From the NCBI GenBank assembly GCA_013316395.1, contig WSMU01000003.1:1-43081 (forward strand): a DNA stretch of 43,081 nt, given 5' to 3'. Source of the stretch: Alphaproteobacteria bacterium (GTDB lineage: Bacteria > Pseudomonadota > Alphaproteobacteria > Rs-D84). Positions 32,056 through 39,765 of this stretch are shown here, piece after piece; within the stretch, counting starts at the first letter, position 1; each line of letters begins with the position of its first letter. The position numbers and the translations under genes are program-made. The notes under the pieces are model-generated. The model had not been told where the DNA came from and ran no database searches. It was given only the letters and a program-made list of their open reading frames with translations.

Positions 32056-32358
32056 ATGAAAATAAAGAAAGGCGACGAAGTCGTAGTTATCTCCGGGAAG
32101 TACAAGGGCGTCAAGGGCAAGGTTCTTGAGGCACGTCCGACTGAATCCCGCGTTGTAGTTGAGGGTGTGAACCGCCGCAAATGGCATATCAAGCCCACAC
32201 AGGAACAGGCTGGTCATATTATTGACCGCGAAGCGCCGGTACATGTATCCAATGTTGCGCTGATTGACCCAAAAACCAAAAAGGCCACACGTGTGGGCTA
32301 CAAAATGGAGCAGGGCAAGAAAGTTCGCATTGCAAAGAAATCCGGAGCCCAAATATAA
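32056..32358 (+). CDS. rplX: 50S ribosomal protein L24
   Basis: A 100-residue KOW-domain protein (KKGDEVVVISGKYKGVKGKVLEARP) with HIKPTQEQ and the VALIDPKTKKATRVGYK segment. Assembly initiator of the 50S. Confidence 0.96.
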   Translation: MKIKKGDEVVVISGKYKGVKGKVLEARPTESRVVVEGVNRRKWHIKPTQEQAGHIIDREAPVHVSNVALIDPKTKKATRVGYKMEQGKKVRIAKKSGAQI

Positions 32359-32364
32359 AAATGT

Positions 32365-32384
32365 TTTCCCGCTGTTACGGGAAA
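32365..32384 (+). other. intercistronic hairpin with CTGTTA loop (before rplE)
   Basis: TTTCCCG and CGGGAAA around CTGTTA. The same loop recurs before rplR. Confidence 0.55.
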
Positions 32385-32404
32385 GAAACTGTAAGGAATA
32401 AGAA

Positions 32405-32950
32405 ATGCAAAGCAGATTGCGTGAAATTTATGAAAAGAGCATCGTGCCTGAATTGGTAAAAGAATTCGGCTATACGAATGAACTGGCGGTGCCGAAACTG
32501 ACGAAGATTGTGCTGAACATGGGTGTCGGCGAAGCTGTTTCGGATAAAAAGAAATTGGATTCTGCGGCGGCTGATTTGACAGCTATTGCTGCGCAAAAGT
32601 CAGTTATTACACGTGCAAAGAAATCCATTGCGACATATCGCCTGCGCGAAGGTCAGCCTATTGGTACAAAGGTTACATTGCGTGGAAAAAGAATGTATGA
32701 CTTCTTGGATAAGCTGATTACGGTTGCATTGCCGCGTGTAAAGGACTTTCGTGGTTTGTCCAAGTCCAAGTTTGATGGTCGTGGTAACTATGCTTTTGGT
32801 ATCAAAGAACATCTGATTTTCCCGGAAATTTCGGTTGATAAAATCGATGCTATCCGCGGTATGGATATTGTTATTGCTACAACCGCAAAGACAGATGATG
32901 AAGCACGCGCACTGCTGACTAAGCTCGGTTTACCGTTGGTGTTGAAATAA
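32405..32950 (+). CDS. rplE: 50S ribosomal protein L5
   Basis: A 181-residue protein with LTKIVLNMGVGEAVSDKKKLD, GQPIGTKVTLRG and RVKDFRGLSKSKFDGRGNYAFGIKEH. Binds 5S rRNA in the central protuberance. Usual length. Confidence 0.97.
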   Translation: MQSRLREIYEKSIVPELVKEFGYTNELAVPKLTKIVLNMGVGEAVSDKKKLDSAAADLTAIAAQKSVITRAKKSIATYRLREGQPIGTKVTLRGKRMYDFLDKLITVALPRVKDFRGLSKSKFDGRGNYAFGIKEHLIFPEISVDKIDAIRGMDIVIATTAKTDDEARALLTKLGLPLVLK

Positions 32951-32968
32951 TAAGAGTAAGGAAAAAAA

Positions 32969-33271
32969 ATGGCTAAATTAGCGTTGATAAACAAACAGAA
33001 AAGACGTGAAAAGCTGGTCGCGCAGTATGCCTCAAAGCGTGATGCGATTAAGGCCAAGATGTCCGTCAATGCCACGCCTGATGAACGCATGGAAGCGATG
33101 AAGAAGCTGGCAAAACTGCCGCGTAATGCGAATCCGACGCGTTTGCGCAATCGTTGCAGCGTCACAGGACGTTCCCGCGGTTTCAGCCGCATGTTCGGTC
33201 TGTGCCGTCAGCAGGTTCGTACAATGGCGTCCGAAGGTAAACTGCCGGGCGTACGTAAGTCGAGCTGGTAA
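32969..33271 (+). CDS. rpsN: 30S ribosomal protein S14 (long, zinc-independent form)
   Basis: A 100-residue protein ending RNRCSVTGRSRGFSRMFGLCRQQVRTMASEGKLPGVRKSSW. The two C-x-x-C pairs of the short zinc type are absent, so this is the C- form usual in proteobacteria. Confidence 0.96.
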   Translation: MAKLALINKQKRREKLVAQYASKRDAIKAKMSVNATPDERMEAMKKLAKLPRNANPTRLRNRCSVTGRSRGFSRMFGLCRQQVRTMASEGKLPGVRKSSW

Positions 33272-33341
33272 AAACAACAATCGCAGCTGTGGACAATGCA
33301 GCTGTTTGAGCCGGAATTATCCGGCATAATAGGAGTAAAAG

Positions 33342-33740
33342 ATGTCATTATCACACCCGATAGGAGATATGGTGACCCGCATTCGCAACGGGCAGAATGC
33401 AGGTAAGGAAACCATAACCGTTCCGGCAAGCAATCTGCGTGCCGCGGTTTTGTCCGTACTGAAAGATGAAGGTTTCATCACTGATTTTCGCAAAGAACAG
33501 ATTGACGAACATCGTTCGAACTTGGTCGTTGAGCTGAAGTATGTCGGTGGAAACGGCGCGATTCAGGAAATTTCTATAGTGTCCAAACCGGGACGTCGCG
33601 TTTATTCCGGCAGTGCAAAAATGCCGAAAGTATTAAATGGCCTGGGTATTGCAATCGTATCAACCCCCAACGGCGTCATGACTGACCACAAGGCTCGCCT
33701 GATGAACGTAGGTGGCGAAGTATTGTGCAAGGTTATATAA
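33342..33740 (+). CDS. rpsH: 30S ribosomal protein S8
   Basis: A 132-residue protein with SHPIGDMVTRIRNGQ and a C-terminus with the STPNGVMTDHKAR motif. S8 is the usual translational repressor of the spc operon. The 70-base gap upstream has a GCCGGA/TCCGGC hairpin. Confidence 0.97.
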   Translation: MSLSHPIGDMVTRIRNGQNAGKETITVPASNLRAAVLSVLKDEGFITDFRKEQIDEHRSNLVVELKYVGGNGAIQEISIVSKPGRRVYSGSAKMPKVLNGLGIAIVSTPNGVMTDHKARLMNVGGEVLCKVI

Positions 33741-33759
33741 TTGAAGTGAGGAACAAGTT

Positions 33760-34311
33760 ATGTCTCGTGCAGGAAAATATCCAGTAAAAATCCAGGACGG
33801 TGTTTCTGTTGAAATGACGGAAGCGGTTCTGGTCGTAAAGGGCCCGAAGGGCGAAATCAAGCTGCCGTTGGATACAAAAAATGCAGCTTTGGTTGATATT
33901 AAAATTGAAGACGGTCATGTGACCATTACTCCTAAGGATGCAGAAGATAAAACTTCGCGTGCAATGTGGGGTACAATGGCGCGTAATGTTCGTTGCGCAA
34001 TCCAGGGTGTGTCCGCCGGCTTCCAGAAAGCTATGTATATGAAAGGTGTTGGTTACAAGGCATCGGTTAAGGGCAACGATTTGGTTTTGGTTGCGGGTTA
34101 TTCGCATGATGTTGTTATCCCGATTCCGGCTGGCTTGTCTGTTCAGATGGGCGATGCGCCGACAGAATTTACCATCAGTGGTGTTGACAAGTGCCTGGTA
34201 GGCCAGTTTGCTGACAAGGTTCACAAGGTTCGCAAGGCCGACCCATACAAGGGCAAGGGTATCTTCTATAAGGGCGAAAAAATCCGCCGCAAGGAAGGTA
34301 AAAAGAAATAA
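33760..34311 (+). CDS. rplF: 50S ribosomal protein L6
   Basis: A 183-residue protein with two L6 repeats and the conserved PDPYKGKGI-like end (ADPYKGKGIFYKGEKIRRKEGKKK). Length slightly above the E. coli protein. Confidence 0.97.
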   Translation: MSRAGKYPVKIQDGVSVEMTEAVLVVKGPKGEIKLPLDTKNAALVDIKIEDGHVTITPKDAEDKTSRAMWGTMARNVRCAIQGVSAGFQKAMYMKGVGYKASVKGNDLVLVAGYSHDVVIPIPAGLSVQMGDAPTEFTISGVDKCLVGQFADKVHKVRKADPYKGKGIFYKGEKIRRKEGKKK

Positions 34312-34320
34312 TAAGTAGTG

Positions 34321-34340
34321 ATTCCCGCTGTTACGGGGAT
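34321..34340 (+). other. intercistronic hairpin with CTGTTA loop (before rplR)
   Basis: ATTCCCG and CGGGGAT (one G-U) around CTGTTA, the same loop as at 32365-32384. Confidence 0.55.
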
Positions 34341-34358
34341 ATGCAAAAAGGAAACAAA

Positions 34359-34715
34359 ATGTTGAAACATTTGTCTACAGAAGAAAGACGTACGCTGGCA
34401 AATCGCGGCGCGCTGAAAAGAAAGAATCCGGGCAAAATCCGTCTGTCGGTTTTCCGTTCCGGTCGTCACATTGAAATCCAGGCTATTGATGATGTTAAAG
34501 GTCACACTGTTTGCGCCGCATCGTCAAAGGAAAAAGACTTTAAGGGCCAGGGCTGGAATGTTGCCGGTGCTGAGCTGGTCGGCAAGGTATTTGCTGAACG
34601 CGCAGTAAAGGCGAATATTGCTGATAACTGTTATTTTGACCGCGGCGGCTATCGCTATCACGGTCGTGTCAAAGCCTTGTGCGAAGCTGTTCGTGCTGGT
34701 GGCGTCAGAATATAA
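34359..34715 (+). CDS. rplR: 50S ribosomal protein L18
   Basis: A 118-residue protein. The start at 34359 (MLKHLSTEERR) is used because AAAAGGAA lies directly before it; the ATG at 34341 would include that site. Ends DRGGYRYHGRVKALCEAVRAGGVRI, the 5S rRNA-binding end. Confidence 0.95.
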   Translation: MLKHLSTEERRTLANRGALKRKNPGKIRLSVFRSGRHIEIQAIDDVKGHTVCAASSKEKDFKGQGWNVAGAELVGKVFAERAVKANIADNCYFDRGGYRYHGRVKALCEAVRAGGVRI

Positions 34716-34739
34716 TTGTAATATACGGAGTACATAAAA

Positions 34740-35294
34740 ATGGCACGTTTTGATGATAAAAAATTGCAGACGGATAATTTGGTAGACAAGTTGGTTTCTA
34801 TCAATCGCGTCTCGAAAACAGTTAAGGGCGGCCGCAACATGTCTTTCTCGGCATTGGTTGTGGTTGGTGACAAAGCCGGTCGCGTAGGTTTTGGTAAGGG
34901 CAAGGCGCTGGAAGTGCAGTCTGCTGTTCAGAAAGCGACTAAGGCCGCAAAGGCAAAAATGATTCGTGTTCCTTTGAAAGAAGGTCGTACACTGCATCAC
35001 GATAGCGCGGCGAAATATGGCGCCAGCAAGCTGGTTGTACGCAGCGCGGTTCCCGGTACCGGTATTATTGCGGGTGGTGCCTTGCGTGCGGTATTTGAAT
35101 GCTTGGGCGTTCAGGACGTTGTTGTGAAATCCCAGGGCTCTAACAACCCCAACAACATGATTCGCGCAGCTTTCATGGCATTTGCAAAAATGAATTCGCC
35201 GAAGACGGTTGCGGCACGCCGCGGCAAGTCTGTTGCGGAAATTATCGCAGGCCGTGACGGTAAAAAGCTGGAAGAAGCTGGCGAAGATAAATAA
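34740..35294 (+). CDS. rpsE: 30S ribosomal protein S5
   Basis: A 184-residue protein with the double-stranded RNA-binding part (LVDKLVSINRVSKTVKGGRNMSFSALVVVGDKAGRVGFGKGKALEV) and GSNNPNNMIRAAF. The loop residues at which spectinomycin resistance arises look wild type. Confidence 0.97.
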   Translation: MARFDDKKLQTDNLVDKLVSINRVSKTVKGGRNMSFSALVVVGDKAGRVGFGKGKALEVQSAVQKATKAAKAKMIRVPLKEGRTLHHDSAAKYGASKLVVRSAVPGTGIIAGGALRAVFECLGVQDVVVKSQGSNNPNNMIRAAFMAFAKMNSPKTVAARRGKSVAEIIAGRDGKKLEEAGEDK

Positions 35295-35332
35295 CGCTTT
35301 GCGTGATTTAAAGAAAACGGAGTACTTTAGTT

Positions 35333-35512
35333 ATGTCTAAAATAGTTGTAAAGCAGGTAAAGAGCCTTATCGGTCGTCCGGAATCTCAGCGCAAGGTTAT
35401 TGCATCTTTGGGATTGGGCCGCATCGGCAAGACAAAAGAGCTGAACGATACGCCGGTTGTGCGTGGCATGATTGCCAAAGTTGCACACTTGGTTGAAGTT
35501 GTTGAGCAGTAA
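35333..35512 (+). CDS. rpmD: 50S ribosomal protein L30
   Basis: A 59-residue protein (ATG 35333, stop TAA 35510) beginning MSKIVVKQVKSLIGRPESQR and continuing SLGLGRIGKTKELNDTPVVRGMIAKVAHLV, the standard L30 fold. Behind AACGGAGTACTTTAGTT, with a good GGAG. Confidence 0.95.
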   Translation: MSKIVVKQVKSLIGRPESQRKVIASLGLGRIGKTKELNDTPVVRGMIAKVAHLVEVVEQ

Positions 35513-35530
35513 ATATAAAAAACCGAGTAG

Positions 35531-35546
35531 GGCGACACTTGTCGCC
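35531..35546 (+). other. intercistronic hairpin before rplO
   Basis: GGCGAC and GTCGCC around ACTT. There is no U-run beyond two T. Confidence 0.45.
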
Positions 35547-35594
35547 TTGCGAAAAAAGACTATATTGGTAGTCGTAGGATAAAAGGATAATAAA

Positions 35595-36053
35595 ATGAAA
35601 CTGAATGCACTGATGGATAATTATGGCGCGCGTGCGGATGCAAAGCGTGTAGGGCGTGGTATCGGCAGCGGTATGGGTAAGACAGCCGGTCGCGGTCACA
35701 AGGGTCAAAAGGCGCGCAGCGGTTCCCGCAAGCAGGCGACATTCCAGGGTGGACAGATGCCGATTTTGCGTCGTTTCCCGAAATTTGGATTTAACAATCC
35801 GTTTGCGAAGGAATATGTAACAATCAACCTGGGCGATATTGAAAAATTCATCGCGTCTGGTAAGATTGATGCCAAGGCACCGATTACTATTGATTCCCTG
35901 TTGGCGGCCAAAGTTATCAACCGCAAAATGTCTGGCTTGAAAGTTTTGGCGAAGGGTGAAATCAAATCTAAGGTTGAAATTGTTGCGGCCAAATGGTCCA
36001 AATCAGCCGAGGAAGCGATTGTAAAAGCCGGCGGTTCTATTAAGGCTGAATAA
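35595..36053 (+). CDS. rplO: 50S ribosomal protein L15
   Basis: A 152-residue protein with the Gly-rich N-terminal RVGRGIGSGMGKTAGRGHKGQKARSG and GGQMPILRRFPKFGF. Followed two bases later by an unknown gene instead of secY. Confidence 0.97.
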   Translation: MKLNALMDNYGARADAKRVGRGIGSGMGKTAGRGHKGQKARSGSRKQATFQGGQMPILRRFPKFGFNNPFAKEYVTINLGDIEKFIASGKIDAKAPITIDSLLAAKVINRKMSGLKVLAKGEIKSKVEIVAAKWSKSAEEAIVKAGGSIKAE

Positions 36054-36055
36054 TA

Positions 36056-36355
36056 ATGATATCTCCCAAGCGTTACGCGCAGCACGTTAAGGATAATATG
36101 ACTGCTTCTTTCTCGAATGAGATTGCAGATGTTGTTATGGCGCGTGCTGGTTGTCAGCCGGATGTGTTCGCGCGTATCGTTGGGGAAATTCCGCGTTGTA
36201 TCCCGGCGAAATATCATAAGATACTGAGTGAGATTTTAATCACTGCCTGTTTTAGTAAGTTATGCAAAAAAGCAACTTACTCAATTCCATTGAGTGAAAA
36301 GCATAAAGTACTACAGCGTGCGCTGTTATACGCGGGAAATGTAAGAGAGAGTTAA
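36056..36355 (+). CDS. unknown 99-residue protein between rplO and secY
   Basis: Not recognised. ATG 36056 follows the rplO stop by two bases and its stop is four bases before secY, so it is embedded in the operon and probably translationally coupled. The protein is basic, helical, with three or four Cys (GCQPD, RCIPAKY, CFSKLCKK) and no signal peptide or membrane segment. Codon use and lack of internal stops match the neighbours. Possible roles (ribosome- or Sec-related) are guesses from position. Confidence 0.7.
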   Translation: MISPKRYAQHVKDNMTASFSNEIADVVMARAGCQPDVFARIVGEIPRCIPAKYHKILSEILITACFSKLCKKATYSIPLSEKHKVLQRALLYAGNVRES

Positions 36356-36359
36356 GCCG

Positions 36360-37679
36360 ATGAAATTTTTGAAAAACTTTTTTGGAAATCTGACAGATTT
36401 GCAAAAGCGTATTTTGTTCACACTGGGGGCGTTGATTGTTTATCGCGTGGGGTCTTTTATCCCGTTGCCGGGTGTAAATGCGTCGGCTGTTTTGCATTTA
36501 TTTAGCGGCGAAGGCAGCGGTATGATGGGCATGTTCGACATGTTTTCCGGTGGTTCGTTGTCGCGTATGTCGGTATTAGCGCTTAATATTTTCCCATATA
36601 TTTCCGCATCGATTGTTTTGCAGTTGTTAACAGCGACTAGCAAATCGTTAAATGAATTGCGCAAAGAGGGTGAGTCCGGCCGTATTAAAATCAATCAATA
36701 TACGCGCTATCTGGCGGTAGTCCTGGCCGTCGTTCAGGGTTGGGCCGTGGTGCGTGGTCTGGAGGCGATGGCACCTGTAAATGGCGTTGCTGCGGTTGTT
36801 AATCCGGGTTTTGCGTTTGAGCTGTCTGCAATTATCGCCCTGGTTGGGGGAACGGTATTTGTTATGTGGCTGGCGGAGCAGATTACTGCACGTGGTATAG
36901 GGCAGGGGGCTTCGTTACTGATTTTTGCTGGTATTATCGCAGAAGTGCCGGGTGGAATCGCAAAAGTATTTTCTTTGGGTTCCGTCGGTCAGATGTCGCC
37001 GGCGATGATTGCATTGGTTGTTGGATTTGTAGTCGGTATTGTTGCGCTGATTGCGTTCTTTGAACAGGCACAGCGTCGTATCCAGATTTTATATCCGCGC
37101 CAAGTTATGGCAAACGGTGTTACAAATACAAACGCCTCTTATCTGCCGATAAAGGTTAATATGTCGGGGGTTATGGGACCGGTATTCGCAGCCAGTATAA
37201 TGATGCTGCCGGCGTTTGTTCAGCGCTTTGTTCAGAGCGAGAATCTGCTGGTTCAAAATATTATGGGATTCTTTACGTATGGCGCATGGTCTTATATAAT
37301 CATGTATACGATATTGATTGCGTTCTTTGCGTATTTCCAAACGGCGGTTATCTTTAATTCTGAAGAGACAAGCAACAATTTGAAAAACGCAGGTGGCTAT
37401 ATCCCCGGTGTTCGTCCCGGCGAACAGACCATTCATTATCTGGATGCGGTTGTATCCCGTACAACGGCAATCGGCGTAATGTATTTGATTGTTGTTTGCG
37501 TTGTTCCGATTATTCTGAACACTCATTTTGGAATGCCGCTGGCGATTGGTGGGACAAGTGTTCTGATTGTGGCGGGTGTTGTACTTGACACTATGAACCA
37601 GGTTCAGTCTTATCTGGTCGCAAAGCAATATGGTGGTGTTATTAAAAAGGCACAAAAGAAAGGACGTTTCCGCGGATAA
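36360..37679 (+). CDS. secY: protein translocase subunit SecY
   Basis: A 439-residue protein with ten predicted membrane helices, RVGSFIPLPGVN near the start (plug region), the conserved GRIKINQYTRYLAVVLAVVQG and WLAEQITARGIGQGASLLIFAGI segments, and GYIPGVRPGEQT. It forms the Sec channel with SecE and SecG and should export the Cys-rich and fibre proteins here. adk, which usually follows, is absent. Confidence 0.97.
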   Translation: MKFLKNFFGNLTDLQKRILFTLGALIVYRVGSFIPLPGVNASAVLHLFSGEGSGMMGMFDMFSGGSLSRMSVLALNIFPYISASIVLQLLTATSKSLNELRKEGESGRIKINQYTRYLAVVLAVVQGWAVVRGLEAMAPVNGVAAVVNPGFAFELSAIIALVGGTVFVMWLAEQITARGIGQGASLLIFAGIIAEVPGGIAKVFSLGSVGQMSPAMIALVVGFVVGIVALIAFFEQAQRRIQILYPRQVMANGVTNTNASYLPIKVNMSGVMGPVFAASIMMLPAFVQRFVQSENLLVQNIMGFFTYGAWSYIIMYTILIAFFAYFQTAVIFNSEETSNNLKNAGGYIPGVRPGEQTIHYLDAVVSRTTAIGVMYLIVVCVVPIILNTHFGMPLAIGGTSVLIVAGVVLDTMNQVQSYLVAKQYGGVIKKAQKKGRFRG

Positions 37680-37707
37680 GCAAATAAAGCGGATGCGTAA
37701 ACAAGAT

Positions 37708-37735
37708 TTGACTTTTGCTGAATTTTGTATAAAAT
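37708..37735 (+). promoter_or_regulatory. promoter before rpsM
   Basis: TTGACT (37708-37713), a 16-base spacer and TAAAAT (37730-37735). The 164-base gap after secY, where adk and rpmJ usually lie, supports a separate alpha transcript. A hairpin is seen near 37795-37818. Confidence 0.6.
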
Positions 37736-37843
37736 GATTTGGCAAAATAAAATACCCGAAAGATTTATAATATAATTTTTCGGCGTTTATACCCAGGGCG
37801 GGATGACCGAATCCTGGCAGTAAAATAAAAAGGAAAACAAAAG

Positions 37844-38221
37844 ATGGCACGTATAGCAGGTGTGAACATTCCGACAGAAAAGCGTATTGAGGTTGCGCTG
37901 CAATACATTCATGGTATTGGCCCGGCCAAAGCGGCGCAGATTTGCGAAGCCCTGAAATTGAAAGAAGGACTGCGCGCAAAAGATTTGACTGACGAGGATG
38001 TTGTTAAAATTTCGAACTATATCGAACAGAACTTTAAGGTAGAAGGTGATATTCGTCGCGAAGTTGCGATGAACATCAAACGTTTGCAGGACTTGAAGGC
38101 ATATCGTGGTATTCGTCACCGTAACCGTTTACCGGTTCGCGGTCAGCGTACACAGACCAATGCACGTACTCGTAAGGGTAAGCGCGTAGTGGTCGCCGGT
38201 TCCGCAACCAAGGGTAAGTAA
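37844..38221 (+). CDS. rpsM: 30S ribosomal protein S13
   Basis: A 125-residue protein with RIAGVNIPTEKRIEVALQYIHGIG and the RLPVRGQRTQTNARTRKG end that touches the P-site tRNA. Normal length. Confidence 0.97.
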   Translation: MARIAGVNIPTEKRIEVALQYIHGIGPAKAAQICEALKLKEGLRAKDLTDEDVVKISNYIEQNFKVEGDIRREVAMNIKRLQDLKAYRGIRHRNRLPVRGQRTQTNARTRKGKRVVVAGSATKGK

Positions 38222-38247
38222 AATTTAATCTAATGCCGCGTCTGTTT

Positions 38248-38296
38248 GATGTTGGCGCGCTGGTGTCGCTTGTTGTACACTTCGCTTACCAACATC
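38248..38296 (+). other. hairpin in rpsM-rpsK gap
   Basis: GATGTTGG (38248-38255) pairs with CCAACATC (38289-38296) around a 33-base loop. The 163-base gap is unusually long for these two genes and holds no ORF that I accept. Confidence 0.45.
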
Positions 38297-38384
38297 GGGG
38301 TATTCAAAGCATTATCTTAAATTTTGAAATAAGGTAGAGATTAACACGACAGTTAATTGAAGACATCTAAAAAGGTAAAAAATA

Positions 38385-38768
38385 ATGGCAGTAGCAAAAA
38401 CAAAAAAGAAAGTTGTTAAGAAAGTATCGCATGGCATTGCGCATGTTGTTGCGACAAATAACAACACTCGTATCACAATCACAGACCAGTCCGGCGCCGT
38501 TTTGACATGGGCGACGGCCGGTGCGAATAACTTTAAGGGCGCCAAAAAGTCCACGCCGTATGCGGCGACGGTTGTTGCGGACGCTGTTGGCAAAAAAGTT
38601 GCCGAAATGGGTATGAAAACAGTTGACGTTCTGATGCGTGGTATCGGCCAGGGACGTGAATCCGCCGTGCGCGGTTTGGCAAACGCCGGTCTGATTGTGC
38701 AGAGCATTACGGATACAACACGTATTCCGCACAATGGCTGCCGTCCTAAAAAGGTTCGCCGCGTGTAA
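38385..38768 (+). CDS. rpsK: 30S ribosomal protein S11
   Basis: A 127-residue protein with a short Lys-rich start, then GIAHVVATNNNTRITITDQSG and the VRGLANAGLIVQSITDTTRIPHNGCRPKKVRRV end. Sits on the 30S platform. Normally followed by rpoA (or rpsD), but here by a reversed gene. Confidence 0.97.
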   Translation: MAVAKTKKKVVKKVSHGIAHVVATNNNTRITITDQSGAVLTWATAGANNFKGAKKSTPYAATVVADAVGKKVAEMGMKTVDVLMRGIGQGRESAVRGLANAGLIVQSITDTTRIPHNGCRPKKVRRV

Positions 38769-38784
38769 ACGTGCATCTTATAAA

Positions 38785-38817
38785 AATAACGGGGCCATGT
38801 TGCCCCGTTTTTATTTT
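38785..38817. terminator. bidirectional terminator between rpsK and Cys-rich gene
   Basis: ACGGGGC and GCCCCGT with a T-run on the plus side (TTTTATTTTTT) and ATTTTTATAAG on the minus side. It ends both convergent transcripts. Confidence 0.8.
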
Positions 38818-39300
38818 TTAATCACTATAGTAACAGTCGTTTATGTATTGATAAGTGCCGCTCTGGTCCCCCATCTCGATGTCGGCGGGCTGATAGCATT
38901 CGGTAATTACACTTGCGCCCGCAGCGGCGGTTGTGCCATACATGCCGTCCGACACGGGGCAGCGCGTGCATGATGTCCCTTTGCCGTAATAGCCTGTAAA
39001 ACACCGGTATTCGCATAATGCATTTGTTGCTGTTTTTCTGCATCTTATTTGATAATGCATATTGAGGATACTTGTCCATGTGGTCTTGGGACATGCGGCT
39101 GGGCATTCCGCCGGGTCGATTATCGTGCTAATACAGCCTGCCTCGGCGCATGTTTCACTACTGCTGCGACAGCAGGTGGGTTCGCCTGGCTTAATCGGGC
39201 AGTGAACAATGTATATGTTGTCGCAGGTGCGGGCAATGGCATTGTTGGCAAGTATAATGCCAAAGGCGGCTCCGCATAATAAGGTAATCGTTTTTTTCAT
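38818..39300 (-). CDS. secreted Cys-rich protein (local family member 3), inserted in the alpha operon
   Basis: A 160-residue protein. The start is the ATG at 39300 (MKKTITLLCGAAFGIILANNAIA signal peptide); the longer reading from 39342 would precede the signal peptide. Around 17 Cys. It ends with the family signature CEYRC-x-x-GYYGKG-x-x-C-x-x-CP, T-E-CYQPADIE, D-x-SGTY and CYYSD. It lies on the minus strand between rpsK and rpoA behind its own leader RNA (39325-39567). Ribosome binding site AGGGA, nine bases away. Function unknown; secreted and disulfide-bonded is likely. Confidence 0.8.
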   Translation of the reverse strand: MKKTITLLCGAAFGIILANNAIARTCDNIYIVHCPIKPGEPTCCRSSSETCAEAGCISTIIDPAECPAACPKTTWTSILNMHYQIRCRKTATNALCEYRCFTGYYGKGTSCTRCPVSDGMYGTTAAAGASVITECYQPADIEMGDQSGTYQYINDCYYSD

Positions 39301-39324
39301 GCTTTCAAATCCCTGTCTTTGTGT

Positions 39325-39567
39325 TAAACAAAATGCCGCCATGGAATTGGCGGCCGGGGATTTCAGAAAATCATAACATAAAATGACCCCGTGGCTTTTG
39401 GATTAAACCTGTTATATAGCCACGGATCCCCGACCGGTTAAAATCGGGTGATATAAAACACACGGCGCATTATTGCGCCGACGCATTTTGTCGGATTCAG
39501 TGCGTATCATCGCACAGTTATGTTATGGGATTTCTGAGGTCCCTGAGCCAACATCCCTGTTGATTCA
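39325..39567 (-). ncRNA. structured leader RNA, copy 2 (riboswitch- or attenuator-like)
   Basis: Same architecture as 16670-16903 with compensatory changes: P1 39527-39519 with 39380-39372; hairpins 39515-39500, 39494-39478 and 39480-39463; CCCGA 39448-39444 with 39433-39429, or instead the G-rich segment 39432-39426 with 39361-39355; inner stem CCGUGGC/GCCACGG (39425-39419 with 39396-39390); loop ACAGGUUUAAUCCAAAA; final hairpin 39354-39335 then AUUUUGUUU. The 5' conserved segment (GAAUCAACAGGGAUGU...) differs from copy 1 at only a few positions. Confidence 0.7.
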
Positions 39568-39573
39568 AAAAGA

Positions 39574-39602
39574 AGTATATAAATTGTGTGTGCTTAAGTA
39601 AA
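39574..39602 (-). promoter_or_regulatory. promoter of leader RNA copy 2
   Basis: TTTACT (39602-39597), a 17-base spacer and TATACT (39579-39574) on the minus strand. The start is predicted at the conserved GAAUC (39566). Confidence 0.55.
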
Positions 39603-39665
39603 GAATAAAAGAGTGGTTTTGGGAATCAAAAGTAAAAAAATTGTATATGCATGGGGCTTAACAGA

Positions 39666-39694
39666 TTGACTTTCTGATATTATTGATATAAGAT
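39666..39694 (+). promoter_or_regulatory. separate promoter of rpoA
   Basis: TTGACT (39666-39671), a 17-base spacer and TAAGAT (39689-39694), with TATAAG overlapping at a 15-base spacing. It would be needed because the reversed gene cuts rpoA off from rpsK. A GCATGA/TCATGC hairpin lies at 39702-39718. Confidence 0.55.
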
Positions 39695-39765
39695 GTTATT
39701 CGCATGAAAAACTCATGCATGCCGAAATGGTGAAAATGATAAACTAAGCCAAATGGAGCAACATC

